A stretch of 64,000 nucleotides of DNA from Euclidia mi (taxonomy: Eukaryota > Arthropoda > Insecta > Lepidoptera > Erebidae), in assembly GCA_944739405.2 (NCBI GenBank), contig OX123182.2:39805598-39869597 (forward strand). The letters run 5' to 3'. Numbering within the stretch: the first letter of the stretch is position 1; every line of letters begins with the position of its first letter. The notes beneath the pieces were generated by a model. It was given only the letters and a program-made list of their open reading frames with translations, did not search any database and was not told the origin of the DNA. Of this stretch, positions 33,484 to 45,354 are shown one piece after another. The position numbers and the translations under genes are program-made.

Positions 33484-34970
33484 CACCCAAGCTGAAAAAA
33501 GTTCTCTTCGCCTCCTGGGGTCCCCAATTTTAGGCGACGGTTTTGATTCCTTTATACAGGAAAAAATTCAAAATTTTAGGGAAATTTCTGACAGGCTAGT
33601 CAAATTTAATATTCATTCGGCTTTCACTATTATCCGATATTGTCTTTTTGTCCCTAAATTTACGCACGCATTACGGTGTTCACCTTTTTTACTCCACTCA
33701 TTCAAATTGACAAAATTATACAAAGTGACCGGGTGTGGCTACAGGCGTCCTTACCTTTGCGTTTGGGCGGCCTCGGCGTTCGCAAAATTACCGACGTAAG
33801 CCTGCCAGCGTTCTTGTCATCGGTCCACAGCACTGCAGAATTGACTAGGAAAATTTTAGCTCCCACACTGGTTGATTCTGAAGTGCCGTGTAAGACCGAT
33901 GCCTTGAACGCTTGGAGAAATGTTTGTCCAGGAACTGAGTTACCCCGAAACTTATCCTCCCAGAGGCAATGGGATGGGCCGCTTTGCAGCATAGTACGAG
34001 AAAAGCTTCTCAATATATCGTCTAACACTGCGGGGCGTGCTCGCCTGCTGGCTGTGGGAGAATGGGAATCGGGCCTCTGGCTTCAGGCACTACCATCGTC
34101 CAATATAGGTACCATGTTGGACGATAAGACCTTCCGCATCGCTACTTGCCTCCGTTTAGGTGCGTCATGTGTCTCTCCGCATCGTTGTCACTGTGAAGAG
34201 GCTGTCCATAGCCTTGGTCACCATGGCCTGTCATGCAGCAGGAGCGCGGGTCGTATTTCACGACACGCCAATCTCAATGACATACTGCGCCGTGCTCTTG
34301 CCACCGCTGGCGTTCCAGCCCAACTTGAACCTCAAGGCCTGGCACGCGACGATGGCAAGAGACCAGACGGGATGTCGTTACTGCCGTGGAAGCTGGGTAG
34401 GCCTTTGGTATGGGACGCAACATGTGTCGATACCCTTGCGCCATCTCATCTTCCCAGCACAGCAGGTTGCGCGGGCGCTGCTGCTGCTACAGCGGAGATC
34501 CTCAAACGGCGCAAATATGTAAATCTAATAGGAGATTATGTATTTGAGCCGTTTGGGGTCGAAAGATTGGGGCCATGGGGTCCAAGTGCGAGGTCACTTT
34601 TTAGAGATCTCGCAAAGAGACTCATGGACGCCTCTCGTGACCAGAGGGCTGGCACGTATTTGGCTCAAAAGATAAGCATAGCCATTCAACGAGGTAATGC
34701 TGCCAGTCTTCTGGGCATGCTTCCAATTGACTGCGATGCGGATGAGTTTCATGACGCCTTCTAAATTTTAATTTCTAAGCTTTTTAATTTTCACTTCTTG
34801 TATATATAAATTAGTTTTATTTTTATTCTAATTTTATGTTTTAATTCTATGTTTTATTCGAAGTCTCAGTCTAACTATACCTCCAATTGTTAATTGTACG
34901 CATGTTTGTGTTAAAGGTTTTTAATCATTATTATACAATTTTGAAAGCTAATGTAAAATAATTAAAAATG
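33484..34970 (+). mobile_element. 5'-truncated LINE with restriction-like endonuclease
   Basis: Coding part as described at 33491-34764, followed by an AT-rich 3' region that probably ends near 34970 (AATTAAAAATG). No clean target duplication was found. A shorter relative lies at 5717-6140. Confidence 0.6.
33491..34764 (+). pseudogene. C-terminal RT and restriction-like endonuclease of a LINE
   Basis: The first piece, 33491-33690, reads LRLLGSPILGDGFDSFIQEK…FVPKFTHALRCS. A frameshift near 33685 is followed by an intact 362-codon frame to TAA at 34762-34764. Order: RT thumb (LPLRLGGLGVRKITDVSLPA), LWLQALPSSN, a Cys/His knuckle (CVSPHRCHCEEAVHSLGHHGLSC), then RPDGMSLLPWKLGRPLVWDATCVD, which gives PD-x15-D, then RRKY and a conserved tail ending GNAASLLGML. 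CCHC plus PD…D matches the layout of the restriction-like endonuclease in R2/R4/NeSL-type LINEs, but the domain call is inferred from the motif pattern alone. The 5' end is truncated. Confidence 0.7.
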
Positions 34971-36764
34971 TAACACGATACATCAACCGAATACACACAC
35001 AAACACCGATTTCTTTATAAATATTTATGCCTGCAATTATCGAACCGACCGGTGAGAAAAAGTTGGCTCGACAAATCAATTCCACTTCTCCCAGGCCGTG
35101 TTCTGCTCAATATTCTTCTATACATGATAGCACACATGTACATGATAGCATGACTCACTATTCTGATGCAAGTGTGACAGCTTGATTTGCAAAACGTTCG
35201 TTGCATAAAACTCACAAGCACCTAGTAAATAAGCATTACTGTCTTTTTGCTTTTATGTCATTAATATCACGTATTTCGGTGAAGACGTAGGCCATGAAGG
35301 CATTTGTGTACACAGTGCGTAAACATGTTTATTACACGTGTAAAGGATTATGAACTTGACAGCGTATTTTATAACGCACATCGTTCTTCATAAAGTTGAT
35401 ATTACTCTTTGAGGGACCCACTAAATAAAGGTTAAGGGTATTTTCTAACACAAGGTAAAAGAATTTGAAATTTTATGAACTGTTTTTTGTGAATTGGAAT
35501 AGGCATGGGCGTTTTCGGATTTTTACGCAAACCGATATAAATCTGATTTCAGATTTTCAAATCGATTGAGCGTAGCGTACGACAAACGCAATCAATCGAA
35601 ATCTTATTGTATTTTAGGCATGAGACCAATCAAATCAAATAAAACTCTCCAAACATAAATTCCTTATAACTACTTGCAATTTTGAAAATAAACATTAAAT
35701 AGTTGCAATCAGAATTAGATATCATCGCCTCGATATTTAGTTTTATTTGTTCTATTCAATCTGCAATTCATAAAACCGCCAAAATCCAAAACGATTCGCT
35801 TGCTTGACGACAATTCGCTTCATCTCTTTCGCTCTTTCAACGAATCACTAAGTTAGTAAGAAAAAGAAATGAAATTCACTGACTCTCAGTCTAACTAACT
35901 AGTCGCATGGTAAAGTGAAAGAGAACGAATGGATATGAAAACTATCGAAAACGTAAGCTTTAGATTTACTTTGTAGTTTGGTTGCGCTTGCACCGTTTGG
36001 TTCGGATTAGATTGTTTGCGTTATCGTGGTATTGTTTTGCATTTTCTAAAATCGGTTTTCTCATATTGGAATATCGATACGATACGATTTCTGACTGCAA
36101 TCGGATTTCAGATTCGTTTTGATATATCGGTCGCATGCCTAAATAAGAATGTAAAAATTTGAGTTTTCAATGACATCGATGATTAAAGCACAACACTAAT
36201 TGGTTTGAAACGATTTGTGGCTTCTGTTTTATTTGCCTTGAAAATGGCAATTGCCTGACTGAATCATTTAAACTTTGTAATAGCCTATTTGATTACTCCT
36301 AGAATTATGATTTTAAAGTAATATAAAGTTTCGTTCTCAAAGATATTAAGTAATATTTTGTTATTAAAATAGCAGTACTTGACTTAATTTCATACCAATT
36401 AATCCTCATGTATTTACTATATTATTGTCGTGGTTAGATTTAAGAAGACCCAGAAAATATTAACAAAAGTTCTTTATAACTTTAATTATTCAGTTACTTC
36501 AGTATGTATATATAGTTTTGCATGTAGTTTTGCACCCTTATAAAATTGTTATTGTGAAGACGCTAATAAAGTTTTAATTGTTTGACACATTACCAACTGC
36601 GGCTTTATGACTCGCGAAATTTATAAGAAATGCACGACTCTCCGTGTCGCGACGGATTTTGAATACAAAGTAGCATAAGAAAAATATACGAAGCAAATAT
36701 TATTTATGCTATGAGACTGTAACTCGACGTCAAACCTTATAAAATCCAACCCAAACCGTCTGGC
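34971..36764. other. AT-rich non-coding stretch, possible MITE
   Basis: Between about 35501 and 36142, TAGGCATG and its complement CATGCCTA flank a segment with loosely inverted subterminal sequence ('GATTTCAGATT' near both ends). It could be a non-autonomous DNA transposon, but no convincing duplication was seen. Nothing else recognised. Confidence 0.35.
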
Positions 36765-36890
36765 CAGCGTGGTATAGTGGGCCAAACCCTGAACCCTTAT
36801 TGAGTCACAATAGCATTATGACTCAAATAAAGAGAAGGCAAGATATGTCCAGCAGTGGACTGCGAAATGCTGTTGTAGTACAGGGCTTCA
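36765..36890 (+). mobile_element. Fragment of SINE with RTE-type tail
   Basis: 'TGGCCAGCGTGGTATAGTGGGCCAA' and 'ATGTCCAGCAGTGGACTGCGAAATGCTG' match the second half of the SINE at 49087-49325. Confidence 0.6.
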
Positions 36891-38004
36891 CATCTATCTA
36901 TCAGGTTTATTTTAAGGAAGCGCTACAGCTTTTGTACAAAGAGACATTACAAGTAACATTACAGTAGTCAATACGAACAAGAAAAAGAAAAGATTTATTA
37001 GTTACCGTTCGTTGGTTTTGGTAGCGAATGATACGGAGTGGAAACTTTGTAACAAGACTTGACTGCAAAAAGTTAAAGTTAATTTAGAAGTGGTTGGCAC
37101 TTCGAACGAGAGCGGCGCCTCGAGAGAAATTAGGAGCCGCTTCAAAACACTGACGAAGCTTGTATTTTTCTGTAAAACAGACTTCCATGTTGTTAAGAAA
37201 TCTGATAATTTTAGGAACCTCTCTTTTTCCGTTTGTCTCCAAACATTGGTTAGATTCTAATAATAGCAGGAAGCATTTTAATTAGACATTACATTACTTT
37301 GCATACTTTTGTTCTTTATGGATAAAAGTACCAAGGTAGTCTTGAGAAGGCTTTTAGTGTGATCCGCAAATTGTCATTACCAGGTTTTAATTGTCTTTAG
37401 TAACTCGTATTTAAACGTTAGCAAAGTCTCTTGTGATCCTATATTGAAGAGTATAAATATTTCAGTGGCTAAAATTACTTAAGAAAAACGTTCGGCGAGT
37501 TCATGTTGAGCCACGCCCAATGCAGGATTCCGTAGTACTCCTTACCCAGTGACCTAAGTATATTAGGACTCAAGCACAATATTCACGTTATTTTTATCTT
37601 AAAATTGAATACGAAATTCGGTACATTTAAAGAATTGAAAAATTTAATGCATGATTCGAACGAGGGCTCACCGCATAAGAAGCGCTATTATTGAAATATG
37701 AATGATTAAGCTGTTCACGAGTCACAATCAGAACGCAGGTAAAACTGCAAAAGACAGACAGTTAATTAAAAACCCTTTAAAATTTTTTACGCGTCCAACG
37801 CTTCTGACGAAATTTCATGATGCAGAAACATAAATAAATGTACTCCTGCTTTAAAAATAAGTATTTCCATTTGTTGGAGACATTTCAAAATGAAGGTTAC
37901 TCCTATATCCATCGTTTAATTTCCCTCGTGACTTACAATGCCTTCAAGTTCGTTATTTTTGTCGACTGTTGAAAATGATATCATATAATGAGATCTTGGC
38001 GATA
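36891..38004. other. AT-rich non-coding stretch
   Basis: No gene or repeat recognised. Confidence 0.4.
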
Positions 38005-38204
38005 ATATCGTCCATGGGAACTCACTGGAGACTGTAACTTATATCCATAGATGAGAGAATTCGTCAGATGGAACGCACGGCACAGTTGCGTGCGGCCACT
38101 AAAGCAAATACAAAATTGAAAAGCGAATACAAACTCGTCTCAGTGCGCTACGACGCATCGTACAGTTCACGCGTCACGATCACTTCAACTTTTAAATTCT
38201 CAAA

Positions 38205-38281
38205 ATGCCGTCTTGCGTTCTTAAACACTGTAAAAGTTGTTCCTAAAAACAAAAACAGGAAAATGGAATATCTTTTCACAG
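38205..38281 (+). pseudogene. First exon of a THAP-domain protein, with a nonsense codon
   Basis: ATG at 38205 reads MPSCVLKHCKSCS, then TAA (38244-38246), then KQKQENGISFH, ending at a splice donor AG|GTAACT (38282). MPxCxxxxC…GISFHxFP is the start of the THAP zinc-coordinating DNA-binding domain (C2CH), found in host regulators and in P-element-type transposases. The preceding 150 bases are richer in GC than the flanks and could be a promoter or 5' leader. The TAA stands where a basic residue is usual, so this copy is probably dead. No second exon was found. It could be a relic of a P-like transposon or of a host gene duplicate. Confidence 0.5.
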
Positions 38282-38636
38282 GTAACTATTGATAATTTGA
38301 CTGTTTCCTAATTTAATTTCGATAAAACACGTATTTGTGCAAGAAATATGTAAGTGTTGCCAGTTTTTGTCGACGCCGTTCTGCCTGAATTAGGGAAAAT
38401 GCACTTGTCAATTGATTATGTGATAATGATTGTCATGTTAATGAAAAATACATTACCGTATTATAAAAGTATATTGTAGATATATCATCTTTCTCATAAA
38501 TATAGTAATAGAATTTCAATTTCCATTAGTATATACCTTACATAATATTGTTTTGAGTTCGATCCCCAAACGATCCAAATATTCGTGTACACCCTGCTAC
38601 TCGTCAAGCTTATACACTTTGACCTTTGCACCGTTC

Positions 38637-39092
38637 TTATGGCGTAAAGAATAAGTATCAAAATCGTACAGCAAATGTTTAGCTTGACTTGGCGCCGTGT
38701 GTACATACATACTTATGGCGTAGGGAATAAGTATCAAAATCGTACAGCAACTGTTTAGCTTGACTTGGTGCCGTGTGTACATACATACTTATGGCTTAGG
38801 GAATAAGTATCAAAATCATACAGCAACTGTGTAGCTTGACTTGGCGTCGTGTGTACATACATACTTATGGCGTAGGGAATAAGTATCAAAATCGTACAGC
38901 AACTGTTTAGCTTGACTTGGCGCCGTGTGTACATGCATACTTATGGCGTAGGGAATAAGTATCAAAATCGTACAGCAACTGTTTAGCTTGACTTGGCGCC
39001 GTGTGTACATACATACTTATGGCGTAGGGAATAAGTATCAAAATCGTACAACAACTGTTTAGCTTGACTTGGTGCCGTGTGTACATACATAC
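38637..39092 (+). repeat. Tandem array, six units of 76 bp
   Basis: Units starting TTATGGCGTAGGGAATAAGT at 38637, 38713, 38789, 38865, 38941 and 39017, each exactly 76 bases, differing by a few substitutions (for example GGCGCC/GGTGCC and GTA/CTT). All six ends read GTGTACAT(A/G)CATAC. The frames at 38494-39010 on minus are translations of the array. Confidence 0.9.
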
Positions 39093-39102
39093 TATTTATT
39101 TC

Positions 39103-39317
39103 TCAACTAATCGACGCCAGCGGCTTCGCACGCACATATTTTCGTATTTCTCGTTTTGCCCGATCCCGTGGGAATTTCGAGAAATCCCGTCTTAGTGCAC
39201 CCCTACGGTTCCCAAGAAACATACATGCTAAATTTCAGCTTCATGCGCCGAGTAGTTTCGGCTGTAGCTTATCTGTCAGTCAGTCAGTAACGCAAGGATT
39301 TTATACATATATACAGA
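39103..39317 (-). mobile_element. Short non-autonomous Helitron-like copy
   Basis: On minus it starts A|TCTGTATATATGTATAAAATCC at 39317. It contains GTTACTGACTGACTGACAG, AGCCGAAACTACTCGGCG and CATGTATGTTTCTTGGGAACCG and ends near GCGAAGCCGCTGGCGTCGATTAG. Its end is not a standard CTRR. Confidence 0.55.
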
Positions 39318-40075
39318 TTTAAGATTTACGAAGTAGTTAAAACTTAACTCGGTACCTACATTTAAGAAATGTATTTATAAAAGCATTAATTAAATCCATG
39401 GTAAATTCTTCAAAACCGCAAATGAATATAAGAATATTACATAACTATATGCAAAATACTGGGAGATTATTCATAATCTGGCAACTTTACACACACATAG
39501 ACGCGCGTGTCCGTACAGTGCCAGTCGCCAAAGGTCACGCACACATAGCTGTCAACGTGCCACACTTAGTTGGACGAATGCGCTCTATCTGAGACTAATT
39601 CTCTCATCTGTGTTTATATCATAGAAACTTTATGAGCGTCAACGTAAGCTCCAACGCCATTCGTGCAGCCATAAACAAATCACGATCGAATTGATGCAGT
39701 ATACTAATTGAATAAGTTACATTTACTTGCTCCTTACTACGATTTCCTCAAATTCTATAGGTTGTATTATACCAGTTTTCGTAAATGAAGTTGTCATAAT
39801 TACGAATACGTCTGATTTCTGTTGAATTAATTTTCATTGATCTGTGCTCGTATTAAGCACTCTTGAGTGAGTAGCCAGTGAAACAGACATGACGTATAAT
39901 TGGTCAACTTCTATACCTACCAGGTGCATAATTAGCTATCAACTTGCCGTAGGTTTCATTTGCAATCGTGATGAACCAGTTGTGTGGTATACTTTGCACA
40001 GTATCTTTTTGTTTGTAATATTTTGCGATTACATTCCAATATTTTTCAATAAATCTAATTATGATACTAACCAAG
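39318..40075. other. Non-coding stretch
   Basis: No gene recognised; 39480-39600 is somewhat richer in GC and unexplained. Confidence 0.4.
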
Positions 40076-40318
40076 CAGATATATAAGGCTAGTGTGGATG
40101 GGACAGAACGAAGGGGAAGACCTAGGCGGACGTTCTGTGACCAGATTGGAGACATCCTAAAAACAGGACAGGTTAGAAGTACCCTGAACAGAAGAGCATG
40201 CATGAGGAATCTGATGGGAGTGAATGAAGCAAGAGAGATATATGTCAGGATCGTTGCAAATGGCGTTCCGTAGTCTCTGCCTACCCCTCGGGGAAACAGG
40301 CGTGAGTCTATGTATGTA
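40076..40318 (+). mobile_element. 3' end of a LINE with TATG-type tail
   Basis: Encodes the C-terminus IYKASVDGTERRGRPRRTF, then DQIGDILKTGQVRSTLNRRACM, a frameshift near EARE, then CKWRSVVSAYPSGKQA and TGA at 40303-40305. The last codons lie inside GCCTACCCCTCGGGGAAACAGGC, which can form a stem-loop, and a short TATG run follows. The same LINE end occurs at 43163-43271 and 52574-52816. Clade not assigned. Confidence 0.7.
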
Positions 40319-42164
40319 TGATTTCTTCAGTGAGTCCGTATATTTGCTGACAGGGGTACAACATCGTTGTTTGGTTTTTATTTCAAAACGAATCATGCTA
40401 TGGTACACCACTTCCTCAGAGATCCTGTCTTGATGATAACAATGCGTCTTCGCGTCGTACATCCTCTTTCATATTAAATATGCCATTATTTTGACGCATG
40501 AGTAGGTTTACAGAGAAAATATTGGTATATTTATGTCAGTAGTATTTATTTTTGTTTTCTATTACAGACGCGATCAATTAAGCATACATTATTATTGTCA
40601 ATCATGTACTTTACTTTAGTGACGTGTTACAAAAATTAAGCCAATTAAATTCCAATGCTCAACAATTTCTAAACGATTTTGCAGCTATCAAGTTTTTTTG
40701 CAAATCATTCGAGCAGTTTTTCTCGAATCGTTGCATTTTCATTGATTAACCTCGGAGTGTTTCAATTTTGCAACATATTCACTGGTCAGGAAAATCCCAT
40801 CGCCTGGCAAAAATAAAACCTTATGTTTATGTACCAACAGTTACATAAAACGGTGAATGTGTTAGGTGTACATTACGAATCTAGGGCAGCGGGTGCCGTG
40901 TTTATTATTGTGAATAAACTAGTATTTGCAAGCAGTGCGGTGTGTAGAAGATGTTAATAGAGTTACATACAATTTTTGGTCGTCGACATCGTACCCAAAG
41001 GATATTGGACTGTGCTGATAGCTTATTGGGGTCGGTACATGTGCTCTCCAGATTAATATTAGTCAAACAAGTAATATAGTGTCGAGTATTTGCTTCAAAT
41101 CTATGTAACAGGGCTGCGTGAAGCTTTAGAGTCATAGTTAAAATTACTTCTAATGTGGTACTTGATTTTCAATACCATCCTGTATTGAAGTGCACTTATG
41201 CAGTATTACTATATATGACTTTAAACAAGGCAGATTTTAGTAGCTAGATTTACGAAACTATTATACAAACATAAGAATTTGAAATAAATGAGATTGACCG
41301 TTTAAGTTACGAGGACATTGTAATAAATTTTGACACAGAGACTTTTTGTTTATGAAAGTGCCGAATATTATACTCTATTAATTTTTTAATAACAGAAAGA
41401 TACCCGACACACAATTATTGTCTTTTTTGCAAGAAACATTTATTTTGCTACAAAATTATTTGAAAATAGTGACATCTATCGGTTGGAAGGATAACTATAA
41501 ATATGCTCGGTTTCAGTAATTTATTTACCGAAACTACATAAAAATATACTGACGAAATTAAGAATCGCCTCCTTTTTAAAAGTCGGGTAAATAGCCATAA
41601 AACACTTTGAAGGTACCTATTTCGACTAACTATACTTTTACTAACAAACTTATAATGATCATAGATGGCACCACACAAATAACCAGTTTTGGATGATCCC
41701 TTTTTTCTTGGCGACTACGTACAAAGTAGAGGTCAAGCTGTACACCGAAAACCACTCAACCGATTTTGATGTAGCATATACTATTTTATAGGTTTGAATA
41801 TCTTTTGTACATGAGTGTAAGTTTTACTGAAATCAATTTCGCAATTTTAGAGATCTTTAGCAACATAGGGAAAGACAGACAGACATAAATTCTAAAAAAT
41901 ATCAAGTATTGCTTTTTAGCATTTTCCTAGATTTTTTAGCTAATTTTCGTCAAAATATCTTTAATGTACAGACTTTTTCACCTCTAAAGTTTTATGGTAT
42001 AGAGATTAGTATGTGTGTTAAGCCATATACATACAACTCTGGGGATTTCAAAGGTATACGAACCACTGTCTTTTTGTAATGGAAGAGAGCGATAATGGAT
42101 GAGAAAGAAAAATGTTTGTAGGTAACATTTTCATTTAAATATGTCTTTTATTTTTTATTTATAG
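40319..42164. other. AT-rich non-coding stretch
   Basis: No gene seen. 41720-41900 ('GGTCAAGCTGTACACCGAAAACCACTCAACCGATTTTGATG') resembles a dispersed repeat; family unknown. Confidence 0.4.
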
Positions 42165-42236
42165 ACACATGCCTGTATCCCCCAAGGGGTAAGCAGAAGT
42201 GTTATATTACACTCACATTTTGCCATGAATTTTTAA
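42165..42236 (-). mobile_element. 3' fragment of the TATG-tailed SINE
   Basis: On minus it reads '…GTAATATAACACTTCTGCTTACCCCTTGGGGGATACAGGCATGTG', the end of the SINE family, lying just before a complete copy of opposite orientation. Confidence 0.6.
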
Positions 42237-42267
42237 TATATCTTATTTTATTAAAAAACAATATGAT

Positions 42268-42680
42268 TAGCCGTGTGGTTGACGGCATAGAATACAAGTG
42301 TCATCACCCCTTATCTTCCCGTGGGTGTCGTAAGAGGCGACTAAGGGATAACACGATGCAAATACCATCTTTGCGTAGAGATGGAAAACTCGACATCAAA
42401 CCCTATACGACTGCCTCGTTGGTCTCGCGGCATAAATGTGCGCGTGGGATCGGAAGGTCCCGGGTTCGATTCCTGGGTCGGGCAGTGTTATTGGGTTTTT
42501 CTGTCACGAAATTCTCAGTAGCAGCACGGAGTCTGGAAATGTGCCCGGTACGGCAATAGGCTCGCCCCTTATTACGTGGGACTAAAGTATATCTGGCGAA
42601 AAATGGGTGTAGAAATACACCTCTGCCTACCCCTTCGGGGATAAAAGGCGTGACGATATGTATGTATGTATGTATGTATG
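42268..42680 (+). mobile_element. Composite SINE: second head, tRNA-like head and LINE-like tail
   Basis: Flanked by a 9-bp duplication CAATATGAT (42259-42267 and 42681-42689). Module 1 (42268-42400, GTGTGGTTGACGGCATAGAATAC … CCCGTGGGTGTCGTAAGAGGCGAC) is the same head as in the SINE at 49087. Module 2 is a tRNA-like domain (42410-42486). Module 3 is the SINE body (ACGAAATTCTCAGTAGCAG, GTGCCCGGTACGGCAATAGG). The 3' end, GCCTACCCCTTCGGGGATAAAAGGC, forms a stem-loop and is followed by (TATG)n at 42659-42680. It is non-coding and depends on a LINE for copying. Confidence 0.85.
42410..42486 (+). other. tRNA-like promoter domain of the SINE
   Basis: ACTGCC at the start pairs with GGCAGT at the end (acceptor-like stem). 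A-box-like TGGTCTCGCGG is at 42420-42430 and B-box GGTTCGATTCC at 42463-42473. It is not a functional tRNA gene: the anticodon arm is unconvincing and the sequence recurs in SINE copies. Confidence 0.75.
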
Positions 42681-42689
42681 CAATATGAT

Positions 42690-43162
42690 AGTACCTGTAT
42701 AGATTGGCTGCATATGAGTACACTAAATGCTTCTTCAGCTATTTTTAAATTTAAATAAATATATAGTTATATCTGGTGATTGAATACCTATTCTATCTGG
42801 TGAACAACTGTACAATATTATAGTGCTACACTCATTGCCAGTAGCTGATACAAAAATGACAAATAGCAAGTTCTGTATTATATTAGATACGTGCCTGAGT
42901 TATAAATTGTGTTGTAGTTGTGCAGTCTCTGATTCTATTTTGCACTCGCGAAAGCATTATTGTTTTTCTCAGTAAAATGGCAGTATGAAAATGACAGTAA
43001 ACAACAATAGTTTTCAATGCTATAAAATGTTTTACGCGTAGATTGCCTGCCAGTATAAATAATCCGTTTTTAGTTACATCTTCGATCGCCACCGTGACAA
43101 CTTAGCATTTTCTAGACTAAAAAATACCTACTCAATTAATTCGATTATAAGAAAATAATCAA
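42690..43162. other. AT-rich non-coding stretch
   Basis: No feature recognised. Confidence 0.4.
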
Positions 43163-43271
43163 GAGTGAATGAAGCAAGAGAGATATGTCAGGATCGTTGC
43201 AAATGGCGTTCCGTAGTTTCTGCCTACCCCTCCGGAAAACAGGCGTGAGTCTATGTATGTATGTATGTATA
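43163..43271 (+). mobile_element. Very short 3' end of the TATG-tailed LINE
   Basis: From GAGTGAATGAAGCAAGAGAG to the (TATG)n tail it is nearly identical to 40230-40318; strongly 5'-truncated. Confidence 0.7.
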
Positions 43272-45354
43272 AGAAAATCTGTTTACAACTGATCATCAAC
43301 CGCATCGGTTGTACCCGCTATCATTTTATCAAATAATATAATAACAAAAGTTTAATCAATGATTGTTTCATTAACTTCGTCTAAAATAACTTTTGTCGTT
43401 TTTCCATGAGTATTTTGTACCAAGAAAATATCGGATATATTTGCTTGGTACAAAAAGACGGTTTTACAGTAAAGGGTGAAAGCCTTCTATCGGCCAGTAA
43501 TTTGGCTTTATGTTCCCTCAGGAAGAGTTCAAATTTTGTTTATTTGAACCGTATATTTAGGGGCTCAGAATGTACTTACGTTGTCCGGATTCATCCATAA
43601 ATAGTGGAATCTTGTCTGAGGGATACGATTGTTACCTGCACGTCGATTCTGTAAAATTCAAACAACAACTCGCATGTCACGTCACTATTCGCTTCGGGGG
43701 AATTACCTTATAGAACGCCACTTTTTACGTCATCTCATACTTTATCTGTCAAAATCTCGAGGTCAATTTAGTTTAACATGTTTTCCAAATTCACTAAGTT
43801 AAAATATAAATTAAGTATATTAGGTAGGTACTAGTAATCTGAGAGCATTTTTCTTAAATTATTTTTCTTAACTTATATTATTTATGTAAGTTTCAAAAAA
43901 AAAATTTTTTCCAACACTGAAAGCATTTATGAGGATGCTAGTTTCTATGGCTTTTTGCGTAAAAGAGTATCAAACACCCCTCTAAATTGATGTTAGGCTC
44001 TCGGGCTTTGTATTTCGTATCTTTGATATTCTATAATTCCTTATGTACACTACACTTATTCTGATACTGGTATAAACCGTAGAACATGGCTACCTGTCTA
44101 CGTTTCGAATGTTAAGTGGCTGCTGCTCTGTGGTTGAAATAAAAATTCTCAAAAGATCGTCAAATCCGTTCGAAGTGTAATGTAGATCCCGCGCTATAAG
44201 CCGGAAGACTTAGATGATTTAAAAAATGCATTTCAGGGACCAGCTCAAAGCTCGTTGCAATCCCTAGTAAAAATATTGGCTGATTTTGAGTGAGTATTAT
44301 AAGACTATTCTTGTACAAAAGCTTATTACTTTTAGTTGATTTTTATAATAATATTTTGTATGAGTGTGTACAGTACGTGAAGGGTAACTACAAATAAAAT
44401 ATGTAGTTAATTATATTACGCTTTAGTTCTTGAGAGTATTCGAATAAATGTTTAATGTAAATCAAGGAACGTGAATGAAATATTGTTTGTTGTATAAACA
44501 AGGTTAAATCGTTTTAGATAATTGTTGGCTTAGAGACAGTCGCAACGTGTACTCGTAATTTCACGAGCTTAACTTTCATCTCTGCAATGCAGCGCTAATT
44601 ACGCTTTTAATACCAATAATATAATTACTGCCCCGTTTGTCCCATGGTAAATGCTTATCCATATCCCATGTTTTAATTACAATTTTTCATATCCAAAGTT
44701 TTAATCTAAAGCTTCGGTTTGGTTTTGATTAAACACCAGTTAACAGGACAAGCTTTTTATTAGACTAAAGCGGCATATGTATATGTATGGGCAGTCAGTA
44801 AACTTAATAAGTCAATCCTGGTAAGGCAAGTAAGTGGACCTTGGACTCATAATGTGAAAGTCTTGGATACAACCGGGATAACACTAGAAAGATGTTATAC
44901 GAATAAATCTAATGCCAATACCAGCTTTTTGTCCGACTCATGAGGACGTAGGTACCTCATGCGTGCCTCAAAAGGACAGCGATGTCAAGCGATTATTTTA
45001 ATTTTAAAGTTTAGTACAAGCTATGCTCTTGTTTACTTTTCTACCTTTGTGATTCTTTGATCCACGAATGTTTATCTTTGATGAAGTATTTGTTTACAAA
45101 AGTACCTAAATCACAAAATAATACTGTCAGGGTTTTACGCATAATACCTCTTCGTTTGCACTAACGAAGCCTAGAATTCAACGCTGATAGTAGCAATAAG
45201 TATTAATTCTCAAATAATAAGATTTTTAGTAAAATAATTCGATTACTGGCATCCCAATGATTGGGCAAAAAAGTATTTTCTACTGTTTTTTAAATCAACA
45301 AAAATTTACGGACTAAAAGTGTTGTATACTACTACCGTTGTTAGGAACTATTTA
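43272..45354. other. AT-rich non-coding stretch
   Basis: No gene recognised. 'GGATACAACCGGGATAACACTAG' near 44865 resembles 8600-8620 and may be an old LINE end. Confidence 0.4.

Noticed and set aside
35501..36142. 640-bp DNA transposon with TAGGCATG ends
   Set aside because: Only 8 bp of ends match well and no target duplication is convincing; kept as a remark only.
38494..39010. Repeated 60-70-codon minus frames
   Set aside because: By-products of the 76-bp tandem array, which is a whole number of units out of frame with itself.
38637..39092. CRISPR-like array
   Set aside because: Units are contiguous with no unique spacers; eukaryotic tandem repeat.
42410..42486. Functional tRNA gene
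   Set aside because: A and B boxes and acceptor pairing exist, but the anticodon arm is poor and the sequence is part of a repeated SINE.
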